Source of the DNA: Siphonodentalium dalli
Lineage: Eukaryota > Mollusca > Scaphopoda > Gadilida > Siphonodentaliidae
NCBI GenBank assembly: GCA_032622095.1
Contig: CP136068.1
Location: 130,517,989-130,581,988 of the forward strand
Direction of reading: 5' to 3'
DNA: 64,000 bases
Positions 1 to 10,780 of this stretch are shown here, one piece after another. The notes under the pieces are model-generated. The model did not search any database. It was not told the DNA's origin and was given only the letters and a program-made list of their open reading frames with translations. The position numbers and the translations under genes are program-made. Positions within the stretch are counted from its first letter, which is position 1. Each line of letters opens with the position of its first letter.

Positions 1-69
1 GTTAATAACACGCACAATAAGATCGCGACTGCACCTCGGCATGTCATTTATAGGTAAGGTTTTGATGCG

Positions 70-186
70 TCCGGACCTGAACTAAAATTGTTCGAACCTG
101 AACCAAATTTGTCCGAACCTGAACGAAAATTGTGTCTGAACCTGAACAAAATCATCGCGAATGTTGCGAATCCGAACCTGAACATT
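70..186. repeat. short tandem repeat, 'GAACCTGAAC' unit
   Basis: The phrase GAACCTGAAC with a short AAAATTGT-like spacer recurs about five times, at roughly 24-30 base spacing. A similar 'CCGAACCTAAACGGG' word occurs at about 564. No coding is apparent. Confidence 0.6.
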
Positions 187-589
187 TTGAAATTTTCAAA
201 GGTCGTTTTTCGGAGTTAGACAATAAAAATATCGCCGGTTTTGCATTCCGAAGATGTGGGGTGACCTAATCTACCCACAACAATACATAAATTTGCGGAT
301 GCATGAGCCCAGGGCCAGAAAAATACGAAAAAGCGAACATTTCGCCGCCTCGATAAAATTTCAAAAAATTATGACGACTTGACACGCCAAATACAACAAT
401 TTACATGTCTGTCACGAGAAAGCCGTGTTACGTATGTGTTGGGCATACCAATTCCTACATAACTGTTTCAAGGTGTATCACCGAAAGATGTCGTTAATTG
501 ATGCTTGAAGACAATATATACACTTACCGTTTATCTTCTTTACTCGGCGCCGCCATCTTGGAATGTCCGAACCTAAACGGGTATCCGAC
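187..589. other. gene-free stretch
   Basis: No ORF of recognisable family, RNA gene or strong repeat is seen. The short frame starting at 498 runs into the inverted-repeat arm and is not credible as a gene. Confidence 0.5.
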
Positions 590-985
590 AGTGTCTATGC
601 CCAGTCTCTTTGAAAAGCCGACGAAAATCCTATCGAGGGTATCGCCAAACCCGAGAAAATGGGAAAGTCATTTTCACGTATATGATATGGGGTTATGTTT
701 GTTTCTCATCGTAAAACAGACAACGAACAGCGTATGTGTATGTCCACATGAAGCAGGAGTATTTATCCAGCCGCTGTCAATCAGTTTTCCCAGATAAAAC
801 CATTTAATATTTTTTGGCGAATATTTTCAATAGTGTTTTTGCTTGCTCACTAAAATTTTCGAGAACATCCACCCACTAGTATATATAGTTCCTGCATGGA
901 CTTCCACGCTGCCGAAAAATGCCGGTATATAGTTGAATCTGTCAATGAAGCATAGGATTGAACAGAATTTAAAAAATCAGTGTGT
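590..985 (+). repeat. left arm of inverted repeat IR1
   Basis: This arm is the reverse complement, with mismatches and small gaps, of 9,953-10,300. A further segment around 600-640 matches the complement of 10,735-10,775. Shared landmarks include the stretch around 700-790 (CAGCGGCTGGATAAATACTC on the complement) and 870-980. The short ORFs on both arms translate to related peptides because the arms are copies, not because they are genes. About 9 kb separates the arms. Confidence 0.8.
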
Positions 986-1377
986 ACATACATATATAAT
1001 CGTGACACGTGCAAACAATATATATCAGAATCGTCTACACGTGCACATGGGGGTGGGTGTGTGTTGTGGTGGGGTATTGGGTGTGTGCATGTGGCTTTTC
1101 CCTCGTGCATTTCGCTGTACGGACGTACGTGGGTGTTGGTTGGTGTGTCAGACTGGGGTATTCGTTCGTAATATGATAATGGTATAATAATGAGGGAATT
1201 CCCCTTATCTGCGGAAATACCCACATGACGTCATTTGTCGCACGCTCTCTTGTTATAAAGAAACTTCTATAAGAATTGCTTAGGTAACATTGTGAAAATT
1301 TTAATTATTATGGTAGTTTGATTTCTCCACGAACATGGCATGTCACTGACGCACATCTTATAATGGATATAGTATCA
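986..1377. other. GT-rich and AT-rich gene-free spacer
   Basis: A purine-biased GTGGGTGTGTG-type tract runs from about 1,040 to 1,160. The short overlapping ORFs on both strands are by-products of that simple sequence. Confidence 0.5.
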
Positions 1378-1905
1378 ATGATTTATAATAATTCATATAT
1401 ACCGGTATAAGGGATATGGGTTGTAGCAACTGATTTATAATAATTCATATAGACCGATATTCCGTATTGTAAGGGATAGGGGTGGTAGTCTCTGATGTAT
1501 AATAATTAATATATACCGGTATTACTTATTATAAGTGGTAGGGGTGGTACCACTGATTTATAATAATTCATATATACCGACATGACTTGTTATGAGGGGT
1601 AATTGTATGGTAACCTCTTATTTATAATAATTCATATATTCCGGTATTATTTATTATAAGGGGCAGAGTGGTAGCCTATGATTTATAATAATTTATATTT
1701 ACTGTATATACCGGTATTACTTAGTATGAGGGGTAGGGATAGTAGCCTATGATTTATAATTATTCATATATACCGGTAGTCCTTATTATAAAGGATATAG
1801 GGTGGTAGCCTATGATTTATAATAATTAATATATTCCGGTATTCCTTATTATAAGGGGTAGGGGTTGTAGTCTCTGATTTATAACAATTATTGTATACCG
1901 GTATT
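1378..1905. repeat. minisatellite, ~55-70 bp unit, about 9 copies
   Basis: Each unit begins TGATTTATAATAATTCATAT, continues ATACCGGTATT, then TATTATAAGGGGTAGGGGTGGTAGCC. Units start near 1,378, 1,430, 1,493, 1,552, 1,617, 1,678, 1,748, 1,810 and 1,877. They diverge by substitutions and small indels. Confidence 0.85.
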
Positions 1906-3735
1906 TACATGCATGGTATACACATAGATGGTAATTGGTTGCACGATATATGACATTTATTTGTAGCGCCTATTATAGTATATTATATATATGTATGTAC
2001 TATATACATCCTCATATACATGATCACATATATTCGCACTGCGGTCGCGCATATATAAATATATGCATAATTTATACTGTATTTTATACCGGTATATATA
2101 GGCCTCTATATCTACGCGTGACCATTTTTTGACGGTAACCGGGAATCCACCTTTAAATAAATCGACCGATGTATTAGATTCGACGCGACAAAGATGCGTC
2201 CGTCTGTAACAAAATCTACCGCAGACGCATCACCGACGGATTTAATACAATTAGATTCGAGTCGACAAAAATCCGTCGTTTGGAACGAGCCTAATAGGCA
2301 TTTAGCTGTTTATAAAAATGTTTGGAACCTAAACGGCACGTTTCATATTTTGATGGATTATACCTATATGTGTTTATGTGTAGGTGTATAGCGACAAAGT
2401 GTTTAAATTGTTGCAATAGCATATAGGGCATATACCATACAGTCTATACAACAAATATAATGTATTGGCTACATGGGTTGTACATAAATTGAACCCACTG
2501 ATTGTGTACACATTAATGTCATTATTGCAGAAAATCGGGGAAAAAACCCACCAGGATCTGGGTGTTGATTACGGCGAATGTTTATTCGTTGTATTACCCC
2601 TCCCGCTTCATATGCAACAAATAGAGCCTGCGGGACATAGGAGCCCCAAGATTCCCTGCGTGTGGCAGCATTATTGTATGTCGATAACAACGATGGCCTT
2701 GTTCGGCCATATTCTTCTTTAATTGTTATACGACATCAAGCTAAACGATGTGTTTAACCATACAGACCCATTGACAGATATATTGGCGTTTAGGGTGTAA
2801 TTCGATTCCGCGATTTCACAGCACCGACCCACAGATTTTGATTCCGGCGCATGCGCGTGTTGGCAGCACGTTATTCAAAGATGAAGACGAACAAAGATGT
2901 CGGCATTGAGTCGTTGATCAGACTTTGTGTCTGTTTGTTTATTTCCACAACAAGATAACAACAGCAATATTTCAATTATTGGATACTTTCTGAAATTAGT
3001 AAGTACATTTTCTTTACAACTGCGGTTGAACTACTTTTAAAACCTATAGAAAACAAGTAAAATCTGCTGACAAGTCACTCACAGTCAAACTGAAAGTGGC
3101 TGACGGCCATTACTGGTCTGCGACTGCGACTCGGGGGTGAAGTGACAGATTCATCTAACAATTTGAGTATTAAAACTAGAAATTCATATCATACAGTACA
3201 TATAAGGACTAATTTAGAGAATTTACCCAATTTTCCCAAATAAATCTTTTTAAAAGTTTGTATTCATATGATTTTTAACTTTTATTTAATGTTTAAGTTT
3301 AATATATGCATGTAGCCTAGCTACATGATTATTACATGTACTAATACTACTATTGCACATGTACTTAACTTTACCGATATACTAGTAGGCTATAATCATA
3401 GTACATGCATGGCATGTTTATTGTGTTACTTTTTCAAGTTTTTAATCCATATTTTTGAACATTCATATTGACAATAATTGAACATCAACACTGACGTAAC
3501 AACATTGAACAATAACATGTAAACTAAAACTCTGTGGGAAAATTCTGTTAATGTGTGGTATATAATTATATTATAAATATATAATTTTGGGCTTTGATTT
3601 GAACCACATTAAATTTTAATTTCAAACCATCATTGCATTAACTTAATTTCAAGACAAAAAAATTGTGCTGTCCCTAGTTTTGCATAGAATAGATGGTAGT
3701 AATCTTTTATATTTTGTGAAATTTGAACCAAATAA
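1906..3735. other. gene-free stretch with one small internal duplication
   Basis: No recognisable gene is seen. A degenerate duplication of 'AGATTCGACGCGACAAAGAT' type occurs at 2,176-2,215 and 2,252-2,290, inside a 65-codon frame that I do not recognise. From 2,800 to 3,735 I see only AT-rich sequence. Confidence 0.45.
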
Positions 3736-3739
3736 TTAA

Positions 3740-4231
3740 AGGCACGGGCGGCGTTCGTTGCAGAATTATTCATATTTGTTCAAATCGCCATCAGCAGAAG
3801 GAATATTAAAATATACATAGTTTTGTTCATATGCCAAACATAATCAGCGCATAAATAGTATATTGTCGTCAAGGCGTACGATGGTGTACGTAAACAAGAG
3901 CCTGATCTTGTTATGTAGACGTTTTGCTTCTATTTACACACACAGATGATATAAACGCCCTTTGTTATTTCAATATCAGGAATACAGTAACAAATAACGC
4001 TCTTTATGTTGACCATATCCGGATCTAAACAAAAGCCAGGTTCTTTAACGTTTTTTGCTTTTGTTTACATAAGAAAGGAAAAACATTTGACCATACCATA
4101 CTTTTATGCCATATTTCTGATTGGTATAAAAATAAAGTATGTATATATTTTATTATTTTTTCTGTTTAAGGCGGTTTTTGGTGGAGGTGAATATTTTAAC
4201 AGCATACATACCGCCAAAGCCGCCCGTATCT
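3740..4231. mobile_element. piggyBac-type MITE, copy 1
   Basis: A 492-bp non-autonomous element with imperfect terminal inverted repeats (AGGCACGGGCGGC on the left, GCCGCCCGTATCT on the right). It is flanked on both sides by TTAA (3,736-3,739 and 4,232-4,235), the target duplication typical of piggyBac transposases. The interior is non-coding and is shared with the copy at 5,451-5,932 over most of its length. Confidence 0.85.
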
Positions 4232-4316
4232 TTAAATATTGAGTTAAATCTCACTGAATCTTATCAATAATTTAAATAATTTCAAGTTCAACAATAGATC
4301 AATTAGAATTCTCAAA

Positions 4317-4535
4317 ATGAATGTCCTCAAATGCACTATGTGTTATTACGAATCGCATAAGTATAGACAATTTTGTTATCATGTTGTTCGCTTTCATAAA
4401 TTTGATAAGATGTTCATTTGTAGTTGTACAGTTGAATCGTGTGCTTACACTACGACAAGTTGGCCAGCTTTTAAAATGCATATGAAAAGGAGGCACTCTT
4501 CTGCGAATGATTCTCTGACAAGCACACGTGATTGA
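4317..4535 (+). CDS. C2H2-like zinc-finger exon, possible start of a decayed multi-exon gene
   Basis: The frame starts with ATG and contains CxxC...H and a second finger-like run, CTVESC...FKMHMKRRH, matching a C2H2 pattern with an H-x3/4-H end. Similar N-terminal fingers followed by an 'LSQxAxxSVI' helix occur in an uncharacterised multi-copy animal protein family (from memory). The next three exon-like blocks downstream fit the same transcript. The in-frame stop after this exon may lie in the intron if splicing occurs just before it. The donor site is not clear. No function is assigned. Confidence 0.45.
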   Translation: MNVLKCTMCYYESHKYRQFCYHVVRFHKFDKMFICSCTVESCAYTTTSWPAFKMHMKRRHSSANDSLTSTRD

Positions 4536-4626
4536 GTTATGTTCGAGGTAGAAGAATATAATGACAATCTTCCTAGTGACATGCATATGCCAATTAACTT
4601 GCTTCAACCAAACTGTTTAATTTCAG

Positions 4627-4807
4627 ACAGTGCTGCCTAGCTCTTATCTTTGGACACCAAACACAGACTTTCACAGGAAGCAATACAAAGTGTCATTTCA
4701 ACCTCACCAGATATCATGTATCATCATATCAGTGCTTTCAAACATTATACGAAGCGATCGGCAAAATAATTATGTGCGATTTTGAGGATTCGGCCCATTA
4801 TATTTCT
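4627..4807 (+). pseudogene. second exon-like block of the zinc-finger gene, disrupted
   Basis: An acceptor-like TTTAATTTCAG precedes the block and a donor GTGAGT follows it at 4,808. One frame reads 'LLSLDTKHRLSQEAIQSVIS' but has TAG at 4,638-4,640 and TAA at 4,767-4,769. The last 12 codons continue in another frame, and that frame joins the next exon in phase 0. This argues for a frameshifted, probably dead copy. Confidence 0.5.
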
Positions 4808-4840
4808 GTGAGTGGTAAAACCTTGATTCTTTTTCTTCAG

Positions 4841-4948
4841 GTAACAGGAACCGAGACCTTCGTCAAAACATGGAAATGGTTGGAGAAGCAGACTGGCTTT
4901 TTTAAAGGGAAAGGGCAAAAGACAAAGACGGTCATTGATGTCAAAAAC
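4841..4948 (+). CDS. third exon of the zinc-finger-type gene (36 codons)
   Basis: The block is bounded by a strong acceptor (TTTTTCTTCAG ending at 4,840) and donor (GTAAGG from 4,949). It is 108 bp with both junctions in phase 0. The peptide runs from VTGTETFVKTW to TVIDVKN and is lysine-rich. It splices in frame to the exon at 6,142. I do not recognise the domain. Confidence 0.5.
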
Positions 4949-6141
4949 GTAAGGTCCAACTCTTTTCCCTATTTGAGATGACTTTATGTAAATTCTTGAG
5001 TTTCCAAAATGATAAATTTAGTGCCTAATCCTGCCATCTAATGAGCTAACACATGTGACTTAGCAGACAAATTATGTATTATAAATATAAAATGCACGTA
5101 TATTATTATTTATGGCACTTTTCTGTTTATCAATGAGGTCTCTACCATTGCCTAAGCAGGGCTCAAAATAGGGCCGCAGCCACGAGCGGGGTGGGTTTTG
5201 AAGCGGGTAATGCATGGATTTCCAAACTGCACTTCCGTTTCAGGCAACGAAAAGTCTAAAATGTTTTTCGCAATCAACATTCAACAGGACTTCCGTCAAC
5301 TGACAGCTATCGTCGTTTCAGTCGAACTACTGCTAATATTTTTCCACTAAAATTAGTTTTTTTTAACACAAATCAGATGTTGGCAATTGTGCAAATCAAT
5401 TTTGATTCAGGACATGCAGTGTTTGTCACACAAATAACATGGAATATTAAAGGCACGGGAGGCCTTAGTTGTCGAAAATATTCATATTTGTTCCAATCAC
5501 CGTAAACAGAAAAACATTAAAACGCATACAGTTTCGTTCATATATACCATGATCATCGCGTAAACAGCATGCTATCATAAAGACCTACTATATTTTACCT
5601 AAGCAAGAGCCTGGTTGTGTTACAGAAGACAGCACAGTGTTACTGGCTAATCACACACAAATGATATAAACGCTCTTTATTAGTTCCATATCAGGAATTC
5701 AGCAACAAAGAACGCTTTTTATGTTTACCATCATAATATAAACAAACACCAGGAAAGTAACTTTTTATGCTTTTGTTTACATAACAATGATCAAACATAT
5801 GACAATAACATACTGTTTATGCGATATTTCTTATTTGTATACGGACAAAGTCTGTCTACATTTTAATATTCTTTCTGTTTGTGGCGGTTTTTGACCGATG
5901 GAAATATTTTCACAGCAAGGCCTCCCGTACCGTTAAGCCCTGCTATGTTGCCTATGACTCGTTATGTATGCAAAGTGGACAAATATTGTTTTGGCTCGTT
6001 TGTTTGTTTTTTTATTTGATTTTGAGGCGTGCCATTGTGTTTATTATTTGCTTCATTCTGGAGTGAACACATCAATACGCTTTGAGCATGTTTTAGTAAA
6101 TTCAGTCACAAATATTAATTAGAATGTGTCTTCCTTTCTAG
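4949..6141 (+). other. inferred intron of the zinc-finger-type gene, holding a MITE
   Basis: The span runs from donor GTAAGG to acceptor TTCCTTTCTAG. Apart from the piggyBac MITE at 5,451-5,932 it shows nothing coding. The frame starting at 5,881 straddles the MITE end and is not a gene. Confidence 0.4.
5451..5932. mobile_element. piggyBac-type MITE, copy 2
   Basis: This is a direct-oriented second copy of the element at 3,740-4,231. Its termini are AGGCACGGGAGGC and GCCTCCCGTACCG, flanked by TTAA at 5,447-5,450 and 5,933-5,936. At 482 bp it is slightly shorter than copy 1 and diverged from it. It sits in the inferred intron between the third and fourth exons of the zinc-finger-type gene. 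Confidence 0.85.
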
Positions 6142-6399
6142 GGTGTGATGTCTGAAGACTTGGATAAAGAAACGAAAACAAATCGTCAGACAGCCCCCAA
6201 GTTGGTGCTCTTTCTTTCGGAGGACAGCAGAGAGATGGAGGGAGCAGTTGTTGTAGGCGACGATGTTCGGATTTGGTTGCATAGTAATGACCCATTTCAC
6301 CATTTGAAGCTGTTCGATGCCTCTTGGCCATTTATTATGTCTGAGCTTAGAGACTATTTTGCCAATGGAGGAGTGTTATTTACTTGTGTAGTCAACTGA
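6142..6399 (+). CDS. last exon of the zinc-finger-type gene (unknown domain)
   Basis: A polypyrimidine/AG acceptor ends at 6,141, and the exon enters in phase 0, matching the donor at 4,949. It reads 85 codons to a TGA at 6,397-6,399. The peptide has a coding-like composition with a 'KLVLFLSEDSREMEGAVVVG' stretch followed by 'DDVRIWLHSNDP' and 'ELRDYF'. I do not recognise the domain. Because exon 2 is broken, the gene is probably a pseudogene, although this exon is itself intact. Confidence 0.5.
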   Translation, partial: GVMSEDLDKETKTNRQTAPKLVLFLSEDSREMEGAVVVGDDVRIWLHSNDPFHHLKLFDASWPFIMSELRDYFANGGVLFTCVVN

Positions 6400-6639
6400 T
6401 CTAATGATAGTTCAATTAGCTTGAAGAGTGTCATCTTGATACTACAGTCGACACATATTGGCTAAACCTTCAGCCACTGAACCATGTGCGTCGCTATAGT
6501 AAATTCAAGACACAATTGTGTCAAGTATGTTTTATTAATTCGAACATGACTATTATCTTTCGTTTACAATAATCATTTACTTGACTAACTTTCTGTAGTC
6601 AAGCTTGTATATATAGACACATTTGATATATTTAACATT

Positions 6640-6760
6640 TTAACGGCACTGATGGCCTTGATTGGTTGGTTACCCACAAAACACACTTTGTGTGAACTAA
6701 GCATTTGTTTATATACATGAGAGAGAGATTGTTTATTCCTCCACGCACGGGAGACGTAGT
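6640..6760. repeat. dispersed repeat relic with palindromic core, copy A (left piece)
   Basis: Contains the near-palindrome CACAAAACACACTTTGTGTG, shared with 12,038-12,058. The matching right piece of this copy is at about 7,690-7,790 (GGCGAGGATTAGCG, GCGGTATGTTGTAAA). Copy A is therefore split by about 0.9 kb that includes a LINE relic. Confidence 0.55.
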
Positions 6761-7245
6761 GTACAACGTATATACAATTACATAATCAAAAAACATTAAG
6801 AATAATAAGGCGTTATCATATACGTATATGTTATCAGAACAGACACGAATGCATCGTGTGAAATTAGAAGTAATTAGTAATTACTGTACTATATATACGT
6901 GTATATATAACGTCAATACTATCCCATATACACATGTATATATAATAAATTGCATGGCGATTGCAATCACAGAGGTCATATATCTACAAATTATAATTAT
7001 ACTTCAATGTCTATAATGGCATATAATAAATTAGATATCGATATATGGTGGCATTCCATATAATATACAGAGATGCGATGTTATCATTGATATTGTGATA
7101 TTCGTATACTTTAGTATACTGTAGACAGTAATAATACAATTGTATTGTTACATATGCTATTTGGTTTCCCGACACATTTGGGATATTAAAGATCAGCAGT
7201 AGACATGATGCATGTATCTATATATGAGTCGCCACTCGCAAACAA
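6761..7245. other. AT-rich gene-free stretch
   Basis: TATA/ATAC-rich low-complexity DNA. Nothing coding is seen. Confidence 0.5.
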
Positions 7246-7731
7246 TCATATGTAACATAATACACTTATGAACGAGAAGCAGTCTGTGAATAAACTATTT
7301 TCATTGGGAATATCTGAGGGATCAAGTCCGCCCAGCGACTGGCATCCAAATGCATACATTAGAAATTCATTGCAAGACAATTGATCCATCGTGACAAAGA
7401 TTGGGATACCGTGGACATTAATAATTCTATACCAGAAGCAGTTCTTCAGTTGAACTATATGTGGTGAGAAACAATGGAGAAACATGTGTTCAACCTGGTT
7501 ATGGTACAAATGGCCACAGTGTTTGCAGACAGTATTATTATCGTATGTCGTGCGGTTGAGAATGTTAGCCATTTGTACCGCTTTCTGTAGATAATTAGGT
7601 TTGTGCCAACAGAGCTTCCATCCCCTCCAGGTAGACATACGGCAAGGTTTTAATCTGCGAAAAAACTCAAGGGAGTCCACTCGTTCAGGTTGATTTGCAA
7701 TTTTTTTCGGAGAGTGATTTACTGTGACCAA
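7246..7731 (-). pseudogene. LINE ORF2 C-terminal zinc-finger relic
   Basis: A 161-codon frame contains CKHCGHLYHNQVEHMFLHC, the CxxC...H...C cysteine-rich knuckle found near the C-terminus of many non-LTR retrotransposon reverse transcriptases. This is followed by hydrophobic 'FLMYAFG' text of the sort seen downstream of that knuckle. The RT and endonuclease domains are absent, so it is a 3' fragment. The first 20 or so codons come from the neighbouring dispersed repeat, not the LINE. Confidence 0.6.
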
Positions 7732-8254
7732 TCAATATTAAAATATCTTGAGTGGCGAGGATTAGCGAGCGCTATAGCGGTATGTTGTAAATAATCTGGC
7801 TTCAATTTTAACCAAAGATTTATAACACAATACACAGCGCAAAGTCCATCCGTATATTTAATGGAATAACTTTTAGCACCATCTACACTGTTATGCCTAT
7901 TTTCATATGCTTTTGTGCTGAATTTTCAAGGATATATTCATGGCTCCAGACCCAATTACGACATATCTATCGTTAGGTCACTAGTATGTAGAAATTATAG
8001 CAACATATTAAATATGTTTATAATGCAGTCTTTTTTAATGTGTTAATATTTATGTGAAACATAATTTGTATACACCAGTACTATGAGCATGCAGTCATGG
8101 AAAATAGCACATTTTGACATTACCACAGAGAACTATTTGAATAACTCAGTTGTATTAGGTGCAAGGCAGCAAAATTTTGGAATTATATATAGATTACTTT
8201 GTAGCAATTAGTTTTGGACTTTGTTTAGGTAAGCTGTTTTTTCGTTGTTTTTAA
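7732..8254. other. gene-free stretch
   Basis: The first 60 bases belong to the copy A repeat. The rest is AT-rich with no recognised feature. Confidence 0.45.
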
Positions 8255-8261
8255 AGGAGGA

Positions 8262-8594
8262 CTGTACCAATGTACCCTAAATCTGGCATTTTGTCGGATC
8301 ATCTCCTTTTATACTCAACAGAATCTATGGAACAAATGAATAAATTAGAGCCATCGATGAGCGCAAAATACACTCATGTGTTCTAATAACAATGCAAACA
8401 TCATGGCAATTATAATTAAAATGAGTCATAAATTCATATTCATTATAATTACCATGTTATTTGCATCGTTCATAGAGTATATGAGTGGATTTTGCACTAA
8501 TCCATGGCTCAAATTCATTCATTTCTTACACATAATCTGTTGAGTATAAAAGGAGATGGTCCCAAAAAGTACTGGATTTAGTATACATTACCCC
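8262..8594. mobile_element. hairpin MITE, ~330 bp
   Basis: Two arms of about 160 bp (about 8,262-8,430 and 8,432-8,594) are imperfect reverse complements with almost no loop. The word CATCTCCTTTTATACTCAAC is found in the left arm and its complement in the right. There is no ORF, and the superfamily was not determined. Confidence 0.75.
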
Positions 8595-9185
8595 TTTACG
8601 GTCTCAAGAATCCTGAGAAACGTATAAATTTCCCTAATGCATTACTGCTTAGTTAAAAAAAATAGTGATATTTCCGGACATCCGCCCCTACTATTGTACT
8701 AACCCGTGAAAATATTAATACATGCAAAAACCTAATTAAAATTTCCTTTATCATCTCTGATTATATTATCTGGACCCGAATAAAGGTACATGTAGTTCGG
8801 CTCATTTGTGTTCAAATCCCACCATTACAGTGCTTATTTAGCACCCTATGTTTATTAAAAGTCCCTTGGAAAAACAGATGAATATAATCCATATATGAAT
8901 GTTAAGAAAAAAACTACAATTTTTGTTTACGCCCGCCCATAATTTTTTCCCCGTCTGTTAGCGGAAACATCACTATTTTTAGACCTAATATCAAAATCAG
9001 CCTGAAAATATGTATATAACTATTGAAATGTGAGAATGCATGATTTTAAATATGTTTTGTCTGTAGCTGTTACACATATGTAAAGTTGACTATCCTGTTA
9101 CTGTTAATTATGTTACTTGAATAAACACATTCTATTTTATAAACATATTTCGTCTTATAAACGTGTCCATGTGTGTGTAAAGTGG
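8595..9185. other. gene-free stretch, possible B-box fragment
   Basis: GTTCAAATCCCACCATTAC near 8,812 resembles a tRNA B box, as in SINE heads, but no A box or cloverleaf could be assembled. Nothing else is seen. Confidence 0.35.
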
Positions 9186-9189
9186 AACA

Positions 9190-9560
9190 ACCCCATAACG
9201 CCCGGATGTGTTTTTAACCTAAACACATCAACACATCAGCTAAACACATTATTATGTTTATAACCTAAATGGCATGTTATTATAATGCGTTTATTTCCAA
9301 AACATTATATGTGTTTAATGACACAAACGTGGTGTTTAGGTAATAAACACATTAATATGTTTAGAAACTAAACGCCATGTTAACACTATGTGTTTATTCC
9401 TTAAACACATTAGTTTATTTTCTAAACATATTTGACATTTGTTCATGAAAAACGTGACGTTTAGACAATAAACATTCCATTTAGAAAATAAATGCGTTGA
9501 CGCGTGTGAAAACTGTAACGGTATTGCGTTTAAGATTGTGTTGGGATCCTAAACACCTAT
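9190..9560. repeat. interspersed TAAACACAT / ATGTGTTTA motif cluster
   Basis: The 9-mer TAAACACAT, its complement, and close variants recur more than ten times in both orientations within 370 bp, with irregular spacing. This makes the region locally self-complementary. Confidence 0.65.
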
Positions 9561-9952
9561 TTTTGCAGTGTATCCGGTTAGCTGCATGCATACGAACGAC
9601 AGCATTCACGTGCGTGTGATCAAGGCATCGCGTTATCATTCATTCACCTTTTTGAGATCGCAAATATGAATGCTGAGATGGATGTTCAATTCATTTCCAT
9701 TGAAATATATTCATAATAGATATGTACACAATATTTCGAATATGTTATGGATTCATATTTCAGATGACATTCGCAGTCCAATGGATCAGTCTCAGATACA
9801 CATAAAAACACTCTAAAACTCATCAGAACTCCTTAAGTACTACGCATATTTACTGCACAGAAGATCCGCGTTTGGTGACATATTCGTCTGCGATGTTGAC
9901 ATATATCTGGGCCGACAGTGGTCCCTCCATATCGCGTGCATAATGAGAACGA

Positions 9953-10780
9953 CACTGATTTTTTAAATTCTGTTCAATCCTATGCTTCATTGACAGATTC
10001 AACTATATACCGGCATTGTTTTGGCAGCGTGGAAGTCCAGGAACTATACTAGTTGGTGGATGTTCTCGAAAAGTTGAGTGAGCAAAAGCAAAAACACTAT
10101 TGAAAAAAAAGAAATTCGCAAAAAAATATTAAATGGTTTGATCTGGGAAAACTGATTGACAGCGGCTGGATAAATACTCCTGCTTCATGTGGACATACAC
10201 ATACGTTGTTCGTTGTCTGTTTTACGATGAGAAACAAACATATCCCCATATCATATACGTGAAAATGACTTTCCAATGGTCTCCGGCTTTGCGATACGCT
10301 CGGGTTTGGCGATACCACGTACACGGGGGTGTTCTACGAGGACGCGGCATTCCCAACATGACGTAATAAACCGTTTCCAAATATGGAGTGCATTTCGGGC
10401 GCAGTAAAGGTTTGTGCGATTCGTAGTATTTAGAAATAGTTATTAATGCAGCAAGATACAAAAGAATAATCAGTCATGAATACCGTTGACTGATACAAAC
10501 TGGAAGATGATGTCTCCTATATTGCGATGCATATAATGAATTATGGATATATCGCCTGTATTCAGTTTTTTCAACATTAGTTGTGTTTGACAATGCGTTG
10601 GGAAATTGTCAACATGCCATTGACCTCTGATCTTTGAAGTGATTTGTTACGTCATTAACAGATGAAATCGCGCGTACTCTCCCCCACTCTCAAATGAAAT
10701 GGAGGGAATCCCATTAATAAGAAACTAGAGACGTAAATCCGATAGGATTTTCGTCGGCTTTGCAAAGAGACTGAATTAAG
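9953..10780 (-). repeat. right arm of inverted repeat IR1
   Basis: Reverse complement of 590-985, in two blocks: 9,953-10,310 and about 10,735-10,780. The roughly 425 bases between the blocks are absent from the left arm, so this arm carries an insertion or the left arm a deletion. Confidence 0.75.

Noticed and set aside
850-1226. 124-codon minus-strand ORF with His/Thr-rich peptide
   Set aside because: It is the complement of the GT-rich tract. Overlapping frames on both strands point to simple sequence.
9190-9560. CRISPR-like array of short repeats
   Set aside because: The sequence is eukaryotic. The motif occurs in both orientations with irregular spacing and no uniform spacers.
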